A DNA stretch of 64,000 nt from the NCBI RefSeq assembly GCF_030161235.1, contig NZ_BSPW01000073.1:1-64000 (forward strand), in the 5' to 3' direction. This document shows, piece after piece, positions 48,740 to 60,873 of this stretch; position 1 is the first letter of the stretch, and each line of letters starts with the position of its first letter. The translations under genes were made by a program, and so were the position numbers. Source of the stretch: Vibrio zhanjiangensis. GTDB lineage: Bacteria; Pseudomonadota; Gammaproteobacteria; Enterobacterales; Vibrionaceae. Below the pieces are notes generated by a model. That model worked only from the letters and a program-made list of their open reading frames with translations, searched no databases and had not been told where the DNA came from.

Positions 48740-49813
48740 GTGAGCAAACAACAAAAAATCCTTTTCATTGACCGTGATGGCACCTTAATCGTCGAGCCAC
48801 CCATCGATTTTCAAGTCGATCGATTGGACAAATTGACGCTAGAGCCATTTGTTATTCCCAGCCTACTAGCTTTGCAGGAGGCGGGCTATCGACTTGTTAT
48901 GGTCACTAATCAAGACGGTTTGGGTACCGAGAGTTACCCACAAGAAGACTTTGATGCTCCCCATAATATGATGATGGATATTTTCGAATCTCAGGGAGTG
49001 ACATTTGATGATGTGCTGATTTGTCCCCATTTTGAACGCGATAACTGTTCATGTCGCAAGCCTAAACTGGGGCTGGTTAAAGAATACCTTCAAGCGGGAA
49101 AAGTGGATTTTCAACACTCAGTTGTTATTGGGGACCGACAAACGGATTTGCAGTTGGCGCAAAACATGGCCATTCGAGGAATCCAATATCATCCTGAAAC
49201 AATGGGTTGGAAGCAGATTTTAAAAGATTTGACGGTAAAAGCGCGTGTTGCTGAAGTGATTCGCACCACCAAAGAAACGGATATTAATGTTACGGTCAAT
49301 CTTGATGAGCAAGGCGGTAATGATATCTCAACCGGTTTAGGATTTTTCGATCACATGCTGGATCAAATCGCCACGCACGGTGGCTTTAAAATGGTGTGTA
49401 AAGTACAGGGCGACCTGCACATTGATGATCACCACACCATAGAAGATACAGCGTTAGCATTAGGGCAGGCATTGAAAGAAGCGTTGGGCTCTAAACGTGG
49501 GATTGGCCGTTTTGGTTTTAGTTTGCCTATGGATGAGTGTCTAGCGCAATGTGCTCTAGATTTATCTGGCCGCCCTTACTTAAAGTTCGATGCAAAGTTT
49601 AGCCGCGATCAAGTCGGCGATTTATCGACGGAAATGGTCGGGCACTTTTTTAGATCGTTAACGGATACGCTTGCTTGTACGTTACACCTGTCTTCTTGCG
49701 GTGACAATGATCATCACATTATTGAAAGTCTCTTTAAGGCCTTTGGCCGTACACTACGTCAAGCCATTAAAGTTGAAGGGACGGAATTGCCAAGCAGTAA
49801 AGGCGTTCTTTAA
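48740..49813 (+). CDS. hisB: Bifunctional imidazoleglycerol-phosphate dehydratase/histidinol-phosphatase HisB
   Basis: A fused two-domain enzyme typical of gamma-proteobacteria. The N-terminal HAD phosphatase (about 1-165) shows FIDRDGTLI (catalytic Asp pair), [10 protein letters not shown], the zinc-type [15 protein letters not shown] and [12 protein letters not shown]. The C-terminal dehydratase (about 168-357) shows the Mn-binding [16 protein letters not shown] and [14 protein letters not shown], with [13 protein letters not shown] near the end. Length 357. The start is GTG at 48740, after AAGGAAG. Confidence 0.96.
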   Translation: MSKQQKILFIDRDGTLIVEPPIDFQVDRLDKLTLEPFVIPSLLALQEAGYRLVMVTNQDGLGTESYPQEDFDAPHNMMMDIFESQGVTFDDVLICPHFERDNCSCRKPKLGLVKEYLQAGKVDFQHSVVIGDRQTDLQLAQNMAIRGIQYHPETMGWKQILKDLTVKARVAEVIRTTKETDINVTVNLDEQGGNDISTGLGFFDHMLDQIATHGGFKMVCKVQGDLHIDDHHTIEDTALALGQALKEALGSKRGIGRFGFSLPMDECLAQCALDLSGRPYLKFDAKFSRDQVGDLSTEMVGHFFRSLTDTLACTLHLSSCGDNDHHIIESLFKAFGRTLRQAIKVEGTELPSSKGVL

Positions 49814-49827
49814 GGGAGAATTATGCA

Positions 49828-51942
<2,115 letters not shown>

Positions 51943-51946
<4 letters not shown>

Positions 51947-52581
51947 GTTTTAACATCGAAAAAGCCAACGCATTAATAGAGCGAATCAACTGGGAAAAAG
52001 TAGATGGATTGGTACCCGCCATTGTACAAGATTTTCAATCGAGCCAAGTCTTGATGATGGGATACATGAACCAAGACGCACTGAATAAAACATTTGAAAC
52101 AAACAACGTGACCTTTTTCTCTCGCACAAAACAGCGCCTTTGGACGAAAGGTGAAACGTCGGGCAATATATTGCAGCTAGTCAATATGTCGCTGGATTGT
52201 GACAATGATACGCTACTTGTTAACGTTAACCCTGTTGGCCCCACTTGCCATTTAGGAAATGCCACCTGTTGGGATCTTGACTCTCAAGATGAGTCACAAA
52301 TGGTATGGCTTAGCCAACTAGAAAAGTTGATTGCTGATCGAAAAAATGCAGATCCAGAGTCTTCTTACACGGCAAGTCTTTATGCTCGTGGTACCAAGCG
52401 TATCTCCCAAAAAGTGGGGGAAGAAGGGGTTGAAGTTGCCTTGGCGGCGACGTCGGGCGACAAGGCGGAATTAGTGTGTGAGTCTGCAGATTTGATCTAT
52501 CACCTCATGGTATTGCTGCAAGATCAAGGACTGTCAATCAATGACATCGTTAATAAGTTGAAGGAGCGTCACCGGCTGTAG
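51943..52581 (+). CDS. hisI: Bifunctional phosphoribosyl-AMP cyclohydrolase/phosphoribosyl-ATP pyrophosphatase HisI (HisIE)
   Basis: A 212-residue fusion of two early pathway enzymes. The N-terminal cyclohydrolase (about 1-115) has [30 protein letters not shown], the metal-binding DCDNDTLL and the zinc cysteines in [12 protein letters not shown]. The C-terminal pyrophosphohydrolase (about 125-212) has [28 protein letters not shown]. It overlaps hisF by four bases (ATGA). No clear terminator follows before the signalling operon 117 nt later. Confidence 0.95.
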
Positions 52582-52698
52582 ATTATACTAGAATTGTTGC
52601 ACATATAGTCTACCCTACTAATACGGACTTAGAATTTTTAGCTCTGTCGACAAGCAATCAATGCTGTTAATGGATCAAACTTCGACAAGGGGGCCCGT

Positions 52699-53907
52699 TT
52701 GGAAATGGCTGATGGCAACCGGTTATTGCTCATAGTTGATGATCAAGATGTCGTACGACATACACTCAAACTCTGCCTCAAAAATATCGAGTATGAAAAT
52801 GTCGTGGAGGCCCGCGACGGAAGAGAAGCGAAAAAAGTCATTGCTGAAAATGATGTGGATATCATATTTTGTGATCTCAACATGCCTGTAGAAGATGGGT
52901 TTGAAGTTTTACGCTATCTGGGGGAGATTGGCTTTAAGGGCAGCGTTATCCTGATTAGTGGAGAAGAGGAAGAATTGTTATCTTCCTCTTCCAATTTGGC
53001 CCGCCTGTATCAGCTTGACATTTTAGGTAGTGTGCAAAAGCCAGTATCCGCTGGCGTGGTAAAAAAACTCATTGCTCAAATTGAAACCTCAAGGCTAACG
53101 AGGTTGAACGCACCACCTGTCCCAGTATTAAGTGCCAACGATATTCTTCATCATATGGATGTGGGTAATGTTAAAGCCTTTTTTCAACCCCAGATGGATC
53201 TGGCAACTCGAAGAGTCAGTGGACTAGAGGTTTTAGCTAGAATCGTCGTCTCAGACTCAGAAGTTATTTATCCCGACAGTTTTATCCCTGCTGCGGAAAA
53301 AAGTTTGGATTTAATCCAATCGTTGACAAAGGTAATTATCAAAGAAGCCTTGTCTGAAATTTCTCAGAACTATCAATTTTTGCAAGGAATAACTTTTGCG
53401 CTCAATATTTCTGCAAAAGTATTGGAAGATCCGCAGTTTCCCTATTGGCTCAATGAAGTTGTTGTCGACTATAAGATTCCTCAAGAAAACATTATTTGTG
53501 AGCTAACCGAGACGGCCCTAACTCACGAACAAACAACCGTTGATACGCAGTTACTCAGGCTCAAGATTCTTAGATTTAAGATTTCAATTGATGATTTTGG
53601 CACAGGCTATTCGTCGATTGCACAGCTGCATTCAATCCCATTTGATGAAATAAAAGTTGATAAGCGTTTCGTTCTGGATTGTATCAGTAACCTCAAATCT
53701 AGAGCTATTCTGGAGCAGAGTATTTGCATGGCGAAAGCGATGGGGATCAGTGTTGTCGCCGAAGGAGTAGAAAACAGAGACATTGAGAACTTCTTAATAT
53801 CCATCGGTTGCCATATAGCCCAAGGCTTTTTATATTCTCGGCCAGATACCATAGAACCCATCGTTAAATACATTCGGTGGACTCAAAATATGCTTGAGAG
53901 CGGCTAA
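52699..53907 (+). CDS. Response regulator with EAL c-di-GMP phosphodiesterase domain
   Basis: A 402-residue cytoplasmic protein: an N-terminal receiver (about 8-130) with the phospho-acceptor Asp59 in IIFCDLNMP, then an EAL domain (about 150-395). The EAL motif reads EVLAR (Glu177), a common active variant; the metal and catalytic residues NISA, ELTETAL, DDFGTGYSS, IKVDKRF and VAEGVE are kept, so it is probably an active c-di-GMP phosphodiesterase. The start is TTG at 52699, six bases after AAGGGGG; an ATG two codons on is the alternative. It is the first gene of a four-gene operon and overlaps the kinase gene by one base (TAATG). No DNA-binding domain is seen. Confidence 0.92.
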   Translation: MEMADGNRLLLIVDDQDVVRHTLKLCLKNIEYENVVEARDGREAKKVIAENDVDIIFCDLNMPVEDGFEVLRYLGEIGFKGSVILISGEEEELLSSSSNLARLYQLDILGSVQKPVSAGVVKKLIAQIETSRLTRLNAPPVPVLSANDILHHMDVGNVKAFFQPQMDLATRRVSGLEVLARIVVSDSEVIYPDSFIPAAEKSLDLIQSLTKVIIKEALSEISQNYQFLQGITFALNISAKVLEDPQFPYWLNEVVVDYKIPQENIICELTETALTHEQTTVDTQLLRLKILRFKISIDDFGTGYSSIAQLHSIPFDEIKVDKRFVLDCISNLKSRAILEQSICMAKAMGISVVAEGVENRDIENFLISIGCHIAQGFLYSRPDTIEPIVKYIRWTQNMLESG

Positions 53908-56900
53908 TGAAGTTATCGTCAAAGCTGCCTCTACTTTTCTTTGTCTTTGGTGTGTTGATGTTAGGTACAGTGACCTTGGTATCATGGAAAGGCAAAGACA
54001 TCCTTGAGAATACGACGCTCACTAATATAGAACGAGAAGCGGTACTCCTGATGCGGCTTATTGAGCGTAATCTTTTTGAGCGTTATCACGATGCTCAAGC
54101 TTTCCCCATGTCTTTAGGCGTTATAAATAAAGAAAAACTCAATTATGTGGCAACTGATCCTCATATTTCTGACAACCTAAATCGATTTGTCCAAAACTAC
54201 AAGGTTTATCGACGCATCTTAATTTTGGACAACCAAGGCAACATTCTGGCAAGCAATACACAAAATGCACAAGGAAAAACATTACCAACCCCCATGATTA
54301 GTGCTTCAGAAGTGAGGAGTACCAAATGGTTTACTGAGGCCATTTCAGGAATGACGTTGGATCAGGATAAACCTCGTAGCAGTTATGTTTATGGTCCAGA
54401 TCAGCGTTTGATTGACGATTTATCGACATCTTACGACATGATTTTTGCCTCTGTGATCCAAGATAGCTCTGGAAATGCCGTTGGGCTGTGGGTAAATGTG
54501 GTTGATTTTGAAGTGGTTGAAAATATTGTCGCCGAAACCTATGAGTTGCTCTCAAAGCGTGGCTTTGTCAGCTCCGAGTTGACGATATTAGATAACAAAG
54601 GCCGGATTATCGTGGATTACGATCCTGTAGGGCAAAATGAAGCTGTGTATGAGAGAGACTTTAATGTACTCGGCAACTTAAATCTGGCAACTAACGGCGT
54701 AGAAGGTGCAAGGCTTGCTGTTGCAGGGCTAAGTGGATCAAATATATCACGCCATTTTAGGAAACAAGTCGATCAAGTCACTGGATATTCATATACCAGC
54801 GGAGCATATGATTATCGCGGGTTGGGATGGTCAGCGTTAGTTCGTGTCGAAGTGGATGAGGCGTTTGCTCCGTCGAACTTGATCTATCAAAAAACGCTAT
54901 TTATTGCCGCTCTATTACTCTCATTGATTATTTTAGTGGCCTTCTATTTGGGCAAAAGGGTCGCTAAACCTCTGAATGAATTGGCAATATCTATTAATGC
55001 TTTGGCCAATGGTGAAAAAGATATAACGCTACCAGAAATATCAGGTAAAGATGAAATTGCGAAAATGGTGTCTGAACTCAGAAACCTGAAAGATATAGTC
55101 GTTGATCGAGAGAAGTTGACAAAAGAAACCGATGAGCAGCGCTTGCAATTAGACATTCAACGCCGTGCAATCGACTCAACGACTACAGGCATAACGGTAG
55201 CAGATGTACGCCTACCTGACTCACCGATAATTTTTACCAACAAAGCCTTTGAAGAGTTGACGGGATATACACGCAATGAAGTGATTGGTCGTAATTGCCG
55301 CTTTTTGCAGGCAGAGGATAAAAAACAGCCAGAAATTGATAAGATAAGATATACGATTGAAAATCGACAATCATGCTCTGTTGTTCTTAAGAATTATAAA
55401 AAGGATGGAACACTATTTTACAACAATTTAAGACTAGATCCTGTTTTTAACGATGATAGCGAGCTAACGCATTATATTGGTGTTCAGACCGATATTACTG
55501 AAATTAAGCGTATTGAAGATCAAGCCAAAGTTAAACTTGAAGAAGAGGTGGCACGTAGAACCCAAGAGGCTCGTGATTCTGAAAGCCGCCTGAGGACCGT
55601 TTTTGATACCGCTTTAGATGGTACGGTGGTTATTGATAATAGTGGCATCATTATTGATGTGAATCGCTCGCTAGAACTTATATTTGGACGTATCAGAGAA
55701 GAGTTAGTGGGTGAAAATGTCAGTATTTTGATGCCACCTCATTACGCAAACATCCATGATGGGTTTATCTCTACTTATCTTTTAACGGGTAATAAAAAGC
55801 TGATTGGTACGCCTCGCCAAGTCGAAGGTCTGCATAAGACGGGGAGAATTTTTCCAATTGAAGTTTCAGTGGGTGAAACTTGGTTGGGGGATTCACAAGT
55901 GTTTGTTGGCGTGGTTAAAGACATAACCGTTCAAGAAGAAACGAAACAAAGAGAAAAGCAACTGCAAACCGAGTTACGAGAGCGGGAACTTATTTACCGT
56001 GCGGCATTCAATCAAGCGGCGGTGGGGATATGCCGGATTTCGCTTGATGGTAAATTTATTGAAGTTAACGATAAGATGTGTGAGATCTTTAGTTATAGTG
56101 AGGCTCAATTGCTTGAACTTAACTATCTCGACGTTACTCATCCTACTTATCGAGAACAATGCCAGCAACTCGTAAGTACGTTAACAGAAGGCGATCAAAG
56201 ATCTTTTACCATCGATACTTTGTATATCAACCAATACTACGCTGAGTTTTGGGCGACATTATCGGTTTCAATCGTGTTTGGAAACGACTCTGTACCTAAG
56301 CACTTAGTGGCAGTGATTGAAGATATCTCATCTCGAAAAGCAATTGAGAAGGAATTGCGTTCAGCGAAAGCGGCGAGAGATGAGCTACTAAGAGGAATGC
56401 GCTTGGCCTCCGATGCTGGGGGAATATGTAATTGGTCTCTTGATATAGAGTCTCAATCCATGCATTGGGATGAAGCAATGTATCAGTTATATGGTATTGC
56501 TCAGGATACCGACTTGAATTACGAAGACTGGAAATCCAGTCTTCACTCTGAAGATATGGATGGTGCTATCGCCGTGCTACACAAAGCAATAGAAACGAGT
56601 AGCCCATTCAATGCCGAGTACCGCATTATAAATAAAACGACACAGGCTGTTCACTGGATAAAAGTTGCTGGTGATGTAGTGACAGATAAGGAGACGGGTA
56701 GACATTTTGTATTCGGCATTAACTTAGACATTACAGAAGAGCGAACAATCCGAGATGCACTAGAAAGCGAAAGTGTAGCAGCAAGGCAAGCCAACGAAGC
56801 CAAATCGCGTTTTCTTGCAACAATGAGCCATGAAATACGAACACCAATGAATGGTGTGATTGGTATGGTTGACTTGCTAAAAGAAACGCCATTGGATCAT

Positions 56901-58694
56901 GAACAACGTAAAATGATTAGCACAATTAGGGAGTCATCGTTTTCATTACTTGGCATAATCAACGATATCCTTGATTTCTCTAAAATTGAATCTGGTCAGG
57001 TAGAGTTGGACTTGACCGAGACAAATCCACTCGATTTGATTGAAAAAACCCTTGAAGCTTTATGGCTTAGTGCCAACCAAAAAGGCGTAGGCTTATATTT
57101 GGTGTATGACACAAAAACACCGGAGTTTCTTCTTATTGATCCTGTTCGTACCCGACAAATTCTTCTTAATTTACTCGGTAACGCAGTCAAGTTCAGTCAA
57201 AATGACAACAAACTAGGTATGGTTAAGGTAACGGTAGCTTACGATTCTATTCAGCAGTCACTACGGATTGCAGTTGAAGATAATGGCGTGGGGATGACAG
57301 ATGAACAGCAGAGCAGGTTGTTTAGACCTTTCACCCAAGCTGACAGTTCAACGACCAGAAAGTATGGTGGAACTGGACTAGGGCTTTGTATTACTAAGTC
57401 GTTCATTGAGTTAATGGATGGCTCTCTGGATGTTGAGAGTGAACATGGGGTCGGAAGTCAGTTTGCTTTTGATATTCCAGTGGAGGCTTGCAGAGAAGGC
57501 TCAGTCTTTGGGAGATTTCACTTCTCTCACGTGACTTTTGTGTTGCATATTGAAAATGTCAATTTAAAAGCAGTCGTTACAGAAATACTGCAAGGGTTGA
57601 ATGCGAAAAGTATCGTTTCTGATATGCCTGCAGAATTGGACGAAGAAAAGGCCGCGACAGTTATCCTGACAGACATGGTGGAAACGACTCTGGAAGGCCG
57701 TATGTTAGTGTTAAGTGATAATTTATCGACCAGTATTGGCTTTATTTCACCGAATAAATATGCAGTAGGGGTACATCCACTAAAACCAAGTGAATTTGTT
57801 ATTGGGTTGGCGATATTGACCGGACAAGAGAGCCCAGATTTCGACTGGGGAGAAAAACTTGTCTTGGAAGAGATAGAAAATAATGACTCAGACTGGGCGG
57901 ATAATCAGGACATCGTCATTTTGTGTGCAGAAGATCAGCCCACCAACCAAGTTGTCTTATCTAAGCAGCTGACAAAACTGGGATATTCCTTCGATATGAC
58001 TTCAAATGGTCGTGAAGCGTTTGAGAAGTGGCAATCTCGTTATTACGACCTTGTGCTGACAGATTGCCACATGCCTGAGATGGATGGATTCGAGCTAACC
58101 TCAGAAATTCGACGTCTTGAATCCGAACAAGGAAAAGAACGCACTTTGATCATCGCTGTGACGGCTAATGCCTTGGTTGGAGAGGCTGAACATTGCATTG
58201 AATCGGGTATGGATGATTACCTTTCAAAACCAGTAGAGCTTTCTACACTTAGAAAAGTGTTAGCACTTCGCCTACGTGGTAAAGCGCTTCGCAAACCTAA
58301 GCATGCTGAGAACTCTCAAGAAAACTCGAATGATCAGAAGCATTGTGAAATAAGCTCAACAGCATTACTTGATATCAACCATCTCAGCGAAATAATTGGC
58401 AGTAGTGACGAAGACATGGTGAGGGCAGTACTGTCTATGTTTTGGGAGAGCGTATGTCAGGATATTAAGCTGTTAAGAATAGCGAGTGCTGAGTGTAATT
58501 CGTCACAAGTAAGACAGCTAGCCCATGGAGCTAAAGGGGCAGCAGCGTCAAGCGGGGCTTTGGCCTTGAGTGAACTCTTCCGTGCGATAGAACAAAACAA
58601 CAGTGATTTCGAGTATGTAGAACGAGCGCTGGATGATGTAGATGACATGATGACTCAAATCCAACAGCAGTTGGAGAAAGACCAAATTATTTAG
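53907..58694 (+). CDS. Multi-PAS hybrid sensor histidine kinase with LOV-type and FixL-like PAS domains (1595 aa)
   Basis: A large membrane-bound kinase. Order: membrane segment (about 7-26), periplasmic Cache-like domain, second segment (about 330-350), HAMP, PAS 1 (about 415-535), PAS 2 (about 560-680), PAS 3, PAS 4 (to about 940), HisKA with MSHEIRTPMNG (His975), ATPase with GTGLGL, a degenerate receiver-like part, receiver with LTDCHMPEMDG (Asp1386), and a C-terminal Hpt domain with LAHGAKGAAAS (His1540). PAS 1 is a LOV domain by motif: GRNCRFLQ (Cys464), Asn496, Asn506 and Gln527. PAS 2 resembles heme PAS of FixL: IHDGFISTY (His617) and IGTPR (Arg637). Its start overlaps the stop of the EAL gene. 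A blue-light and oxygen sensor for the neighbouring regulator is inferred. Confidence 0.93.
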   Translation: MKLSSKLPLLFFVFGVLMLGTVTLVSWKGKDILENTTLTNIEREAVLLMRLIERNLFERYHDAQAFPMSLGVINKEKLNYVATDPHISDNLNRFVQNYKVYRRILILDNQGNILASNTQNAQGKTLPTPMISASEVRSTKWFTEAISGMTLDQDKPRSSYVYGPDQRLIDDLSTSYDMIFASVIQDSSGNAVGLWVNVVDFEVVENIVAETYELLSKRGFVSSELTILDNKGRIIVDYDPVGQNEAVYERDFNVLGNLNLATNGVEGARLAVAGLSGSNISRHFRKQVDQVTGYSYTSGAYDYRGLGWSALVRVEVDEAFAPSNLIYQKTLFIAALLLSLIILVAFYLGKRVAKPLNELAISINALANGEKDITLPEISGKDEIAKMVSELRNLKDIVVDREKLTKETDEQRLQLDIQRRAIDSTTTGITVADVRLPDSPIIFTNKAFEELTGYTRNEVIGRNCRFLQAEDKKQPEIDKIRYTIENRQSCSVVLKNYKKDGTLFYNNLRLDPVFNDDSELTHYIGVQTDITEIKRIEDQAKVKLEEEVARRTQEARDSESRLRTVFDTALDGTVVIDNSGIIIDVNRSLELIFGRIREELVGENVSILMPPHYANIHDGFISTYLLTGNKKLIGTPRQVEGLHKTGRIFPIEVSVGETWLGDSQVFVGVVKDITVQEETKQREKQLQTELRERELIYRAAFNQAAVGICRISLDGKFIEVNDKMCEIFSYSEAQLLELNYLDVTHPTYREQCQQLVSTLTEGDQRSFTIDTLYINQYYAEFWATLSVSIVFGNDSVPKHLVAVIEDISSRKAIEKELRSAKAARDELLRGMRLASDAGGICNWSLDIESQSMHWDEAMYQLYGIAQDTDLNYEDWKSSLHSEDMDGAIAVLHKAIETSSPFNAEYRIINKTTQAVHWIKVAGDVVTDKETGRHFVFGINLDITEERTIRDALESESVAARQANEAKSRFLATMSHEIRTPMNGVIGMVDLLKETPLDHEQRKMISTIRESSFSLLGIINDILDFSKIESGQVELDLTETNPLDLIEKTLEALWLSANQKGVGLYLVYDTKTPEFLLIDPVRTRQILLNLLGNAVKFSQNDNKLGMVKVTVAYDSIQQSLRIAVEDNGVGMTDEQQSRLFRPFTQADSSTTRKYGGTGLGLCITKSFIELMDGSLDVESEHGVGSQFAFDIPVEACREGSVFGRFHFSHVTFVLHIENVNLKAVVTEILQGLNAKSIVSDMPAELDEEKAATVILTDMVETTLEGRMLVLSDNLSTSIGFISPNKYAVGVHPLKPSEFVIGLAILTGQESPDFDWGEKLVLEEIENNDSDWADNQDIVILCAEDQPTNQVVLSKQLTKLGYSFDMTSNGREAFEKWQSRYYDLVLTDCHMPEMDGFELTSEIRRLESEQGKERTLIIAVTANALVGEAEHCIESGMDDYLSKPVELSTLRKVLALRLRGKALRKPKHAENSQENSNDQKHCEISSTALLDINHLSEIIGSSDEDMVRAVLSMFWESVCQDIKLLRIASAECNSSQVRQLAHGAKGAAASSGALALSELFRAIEQNNSDFEYVERALDDVDDMMTQIQQQLEKDQII

Positions 58695-58717
58695 CATTAA
58701 ACAGCGAGGAACGCATT

Positions 58718-59647
58718 TTGCACCGAATTCAATATGTTATGGACCAGAAGCCGTTTTCTTCATTCTCGGAAGCCAGTCGATACACGCTAAAGTACCTCAG
58801 AAAAAAATATGGCTATGGTGCTTGGTTAATGACGCGCAAAAATGAAGATGAGTGGGTTATATTGCAGGTTGAAGGAGATGGTTATCAGATTGATGAACTG
58901 TCAGTCATCAACTGGAATGACTCTATGTGCAGTCGTATGGTCAAACAAGAAGGACCAAGATGGGCTCCTAACGTCGATGAAATAAGTTCATACGTTGAAG
59001 CCCCAATATACCAAGCTCACAGTATAAAGTCATATGTAGGCGTTCCAGTTTGTTACGCCAATGGTGAAGTGTTTGGCACTTTGTGTGCAATTGATACAGA
59101 GCCAACTGGACGACAACCGGCTGACGGTATAGAGACGGTTGAACTTATGTCAAAGTTACTCGCTAGCTTGTTACAGTTAGAACTCGATAATTTGTCCATC
59201 GCTCGCAAGCAAATGAACTTTTTGCCAGAACAGTTGAAAGATAAATGTACTGGATTTTTAAATCGTATGGGGTGGTCGATATGCTTAGAAAAGGAATCTC
59301 AAAAAGTCCGTGAGTTGGGTACGCCTTTATATGTCGTAGCACTAGATATCAAATTGCTGAATCTGGATGAAGATAATGAAGCTGTTTCGAGACAGTTATC
59401 ATTGACCACATCTATTCTCTCATTAGAAGCCGATGAACACCATTTTGTTGCTAGACTTAATGAAAATATTTTTACCATTCTGTGTACCACTATAATGAGT
59501 AAACAAGTTGAACAACTGGTAAGTAACTTGCAGATGCATTTTAGAGCCGTTGATATAGACGTTGCTATCGGGGTCGAAAAGCACAATTACAGAGATAATA
59601 TTGAAACTACAGTGATGAGCGCGATAAAAAGTACTAAATCAAGCTGA
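58718..59647 (+). CDS. GAF domain protein with degenerate GGDEF domain
   Basis: A 309-residue cytoplasmic protein. Residues about 10-150 form a GAF domain, with the typical APIYQAHSIKSYVGVPVCYANGEVFGTLCAID. The C-terminal part (about 175-300) folds like GGDEF, but the catalytic signature is replaced: HFVARLNENIFTIL stands where RLGGDEF should be, so no cyclase activity is expected; it may bind nucleotides or partners instead. The start is TTG at 58718 with GAGGA seven bases upstream; an ATG at 58739 is the alternative. It lies 23 nt after the kinase gene, in the same operon. Confidence 0.85.
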   Translation: MHRIQYVMDQKPFSSFSEASRYTLKYLRKKYGYGAWLMTRKNEDEWVILQVEGDGYQIDELSVINWNDSMCSRMVKQEGPRWAPNVDEISSYVEAPIYQAHSIKSYVGVPVCYANGEVFGTLCAIDTEPTGRQPADGIETVELMSKLLASLLQLELDNLSIARKQMNFLPEQLKDKCTGFLNRMGWSICLEKESQKVRELGTPLYVVALDIKLLNLDEDNEAVSRQLSLTTSILSLEADEHHFVARLNENIFTILCTTIMSKQVEQLVSNLQMHFRAVDIDVAIGVEKHNYRDNIETTVMSAIKSTKSS

Positions 59648-59669
59648 TTTTGACAAAGAAGGAGTAAGT

Positions 59670-60815
59670 ATGGATATTTCGCAGACAAGTATCTATATAT
59701 TCTATAGCTCTGCCGAGATACTAGATATGGTGAAACCAGTTGTATCCGTTTTGTTTGAAAATATTTACTCTATTAACATTGAAAAAGAGCAAGAGAAATT
59801 TGCTCAGTCACTTAAAGAGCCCCATCTCAGTATTATTTCAATCTACTCGTTTGATGACCCAGATGAAGGAGCAAATTTAGCAAGGCTACTGAATGAGCAT
59901 GGAGCTTTACAGCAACAAGCCAGTATACCAAGGTACGATATTCTGATGTGCAATAAGTCATATCGAAATAGAGCCTATGAATTATGTGTCGAAGAACTGT
60001 TTCACAGTTATGAAAACATCAAACCCATTTATGATACTAATAAAGTTGTGCTAGCGCTGCGTAGGCTTGCTCAGCATTTGGCGATAAAAGTTGAGTTCCA
60101 GCAAGCAGAGAAAGACAATCGCAAAATGGAAGAAAACATTAACAGCAGTCTTGAATCCATTAACTTGTTACAGAAAGAAGTTCAAAACTCAGTGGGTACT
60201 CAAACGAGTGAGTTTGACCAAGTAACCAGTCAGCTAAATCAGCTTTTGGAGAAAGTACCTCCAGTAGAATGGGAAAAAGCATTCAACAATATTGTAAACT
60301 CGATGCCAGAGTCCGCTCAAAGAGACACATTGAGGCAGTTTTCTATCAAAGATTTTCGTGATGATCTTGAGAAATATAAAGACAACTGCGTGGGTATGCT
60401 CGATAAAATTACTCACTCTTTAGATTTAGCCAAACCTAAATCTATTTCAAGAGGTCCGTTAGTTTTGGTTGCCGATGATCAGCCTGTGATGAGGAAGATT
60501 ATTGCGTCAATTTTGGAACCGAGGGGGTACAAGGTCGAGCTCGCTAGTAATGGTGCAGAAGCGATTATGAAGGCAAAGGTGCTCAGACCAAACTTGATGT
60601 TGTTAGATATTGACATGCCTATTATGGATGGTTTGGCAACGTTAGATACGATCAAGAAAGTTGGCGCCACCAGCCACATACCAGTAATTATGTTAACTAG
60701 CCATTCTGACAAGGATGTAATCCAATCAAGTATAACCCTTGGTGCAGTAGATTATGTTGTAAAGCCAACTAAAGCTGAGATTCTACTGAAAAAAATTTCT
60801 AATGCCATTAACTAA
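59670..60815 (+). CDS. Response-regulator protein with C-terminal receiver domain
   Basis: A 381-residue cytoplasmic protein. Residues about 265-381 are a complete receiver: VADDQPVMRK acidic pocket, phospho-acceptor Asp313 in LLDIDMPIMDG, MLTS and VVKPTK. The N-terminal 130 residues are an unrecognised domain, perhaps an inactive receiver, joined by a long helical linker rich in E, Q and N. With no output domain it could act as an adaptor or phosphate sink. The ATG has GAAGGAG eight bases upstream. It is the last gene of the signalling operon. Confidence 0.85.
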   Translation: MDISQTSIYIFYSSAEILDMVKPVVSVLFENIYSINIEKEQEKFAQSLKEPHLSIISIYSFDDPDEGANLARLLNEHGALQQQASIPRYDILMCNKSYRNRAYELCVEELFHSYENIKPIYDTNKVVLALRRLAQHLAIKVEFQQAEKDNRKMEENINSSLESINLLQKEVQNSVGTQTSEFDQVTSQLNQLLEKVPPVEWEKAFNNIVNSMPESAQRDTLRQFSIKDFRDDLEKYKDNCVGMLDKITHSLDLAKPKSISRGPLVLVADDQPVMRKIIASILEPRGYKVELASNGAEAIMKAKVLRPNLMLLDIDMPIMDGLATLDTIKKVGATSHIPVIMLTSHSDKDVIQSSITLGAVDYVVKPTKAEILLKKISNAIN

Positions 60816-60873
60816 TATTCTGACTTAAAGCATTTTAGTATTGCTTTGAACATATGGCTTGTATGTCGGCTTA

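Noticed and set aside
60828..60848. Terminator between the signalling operon and the metal exporter
   Set aside because: AAAGCA/TGCTTT can pair, but no T run follows on either strand, so it is too weak to call.
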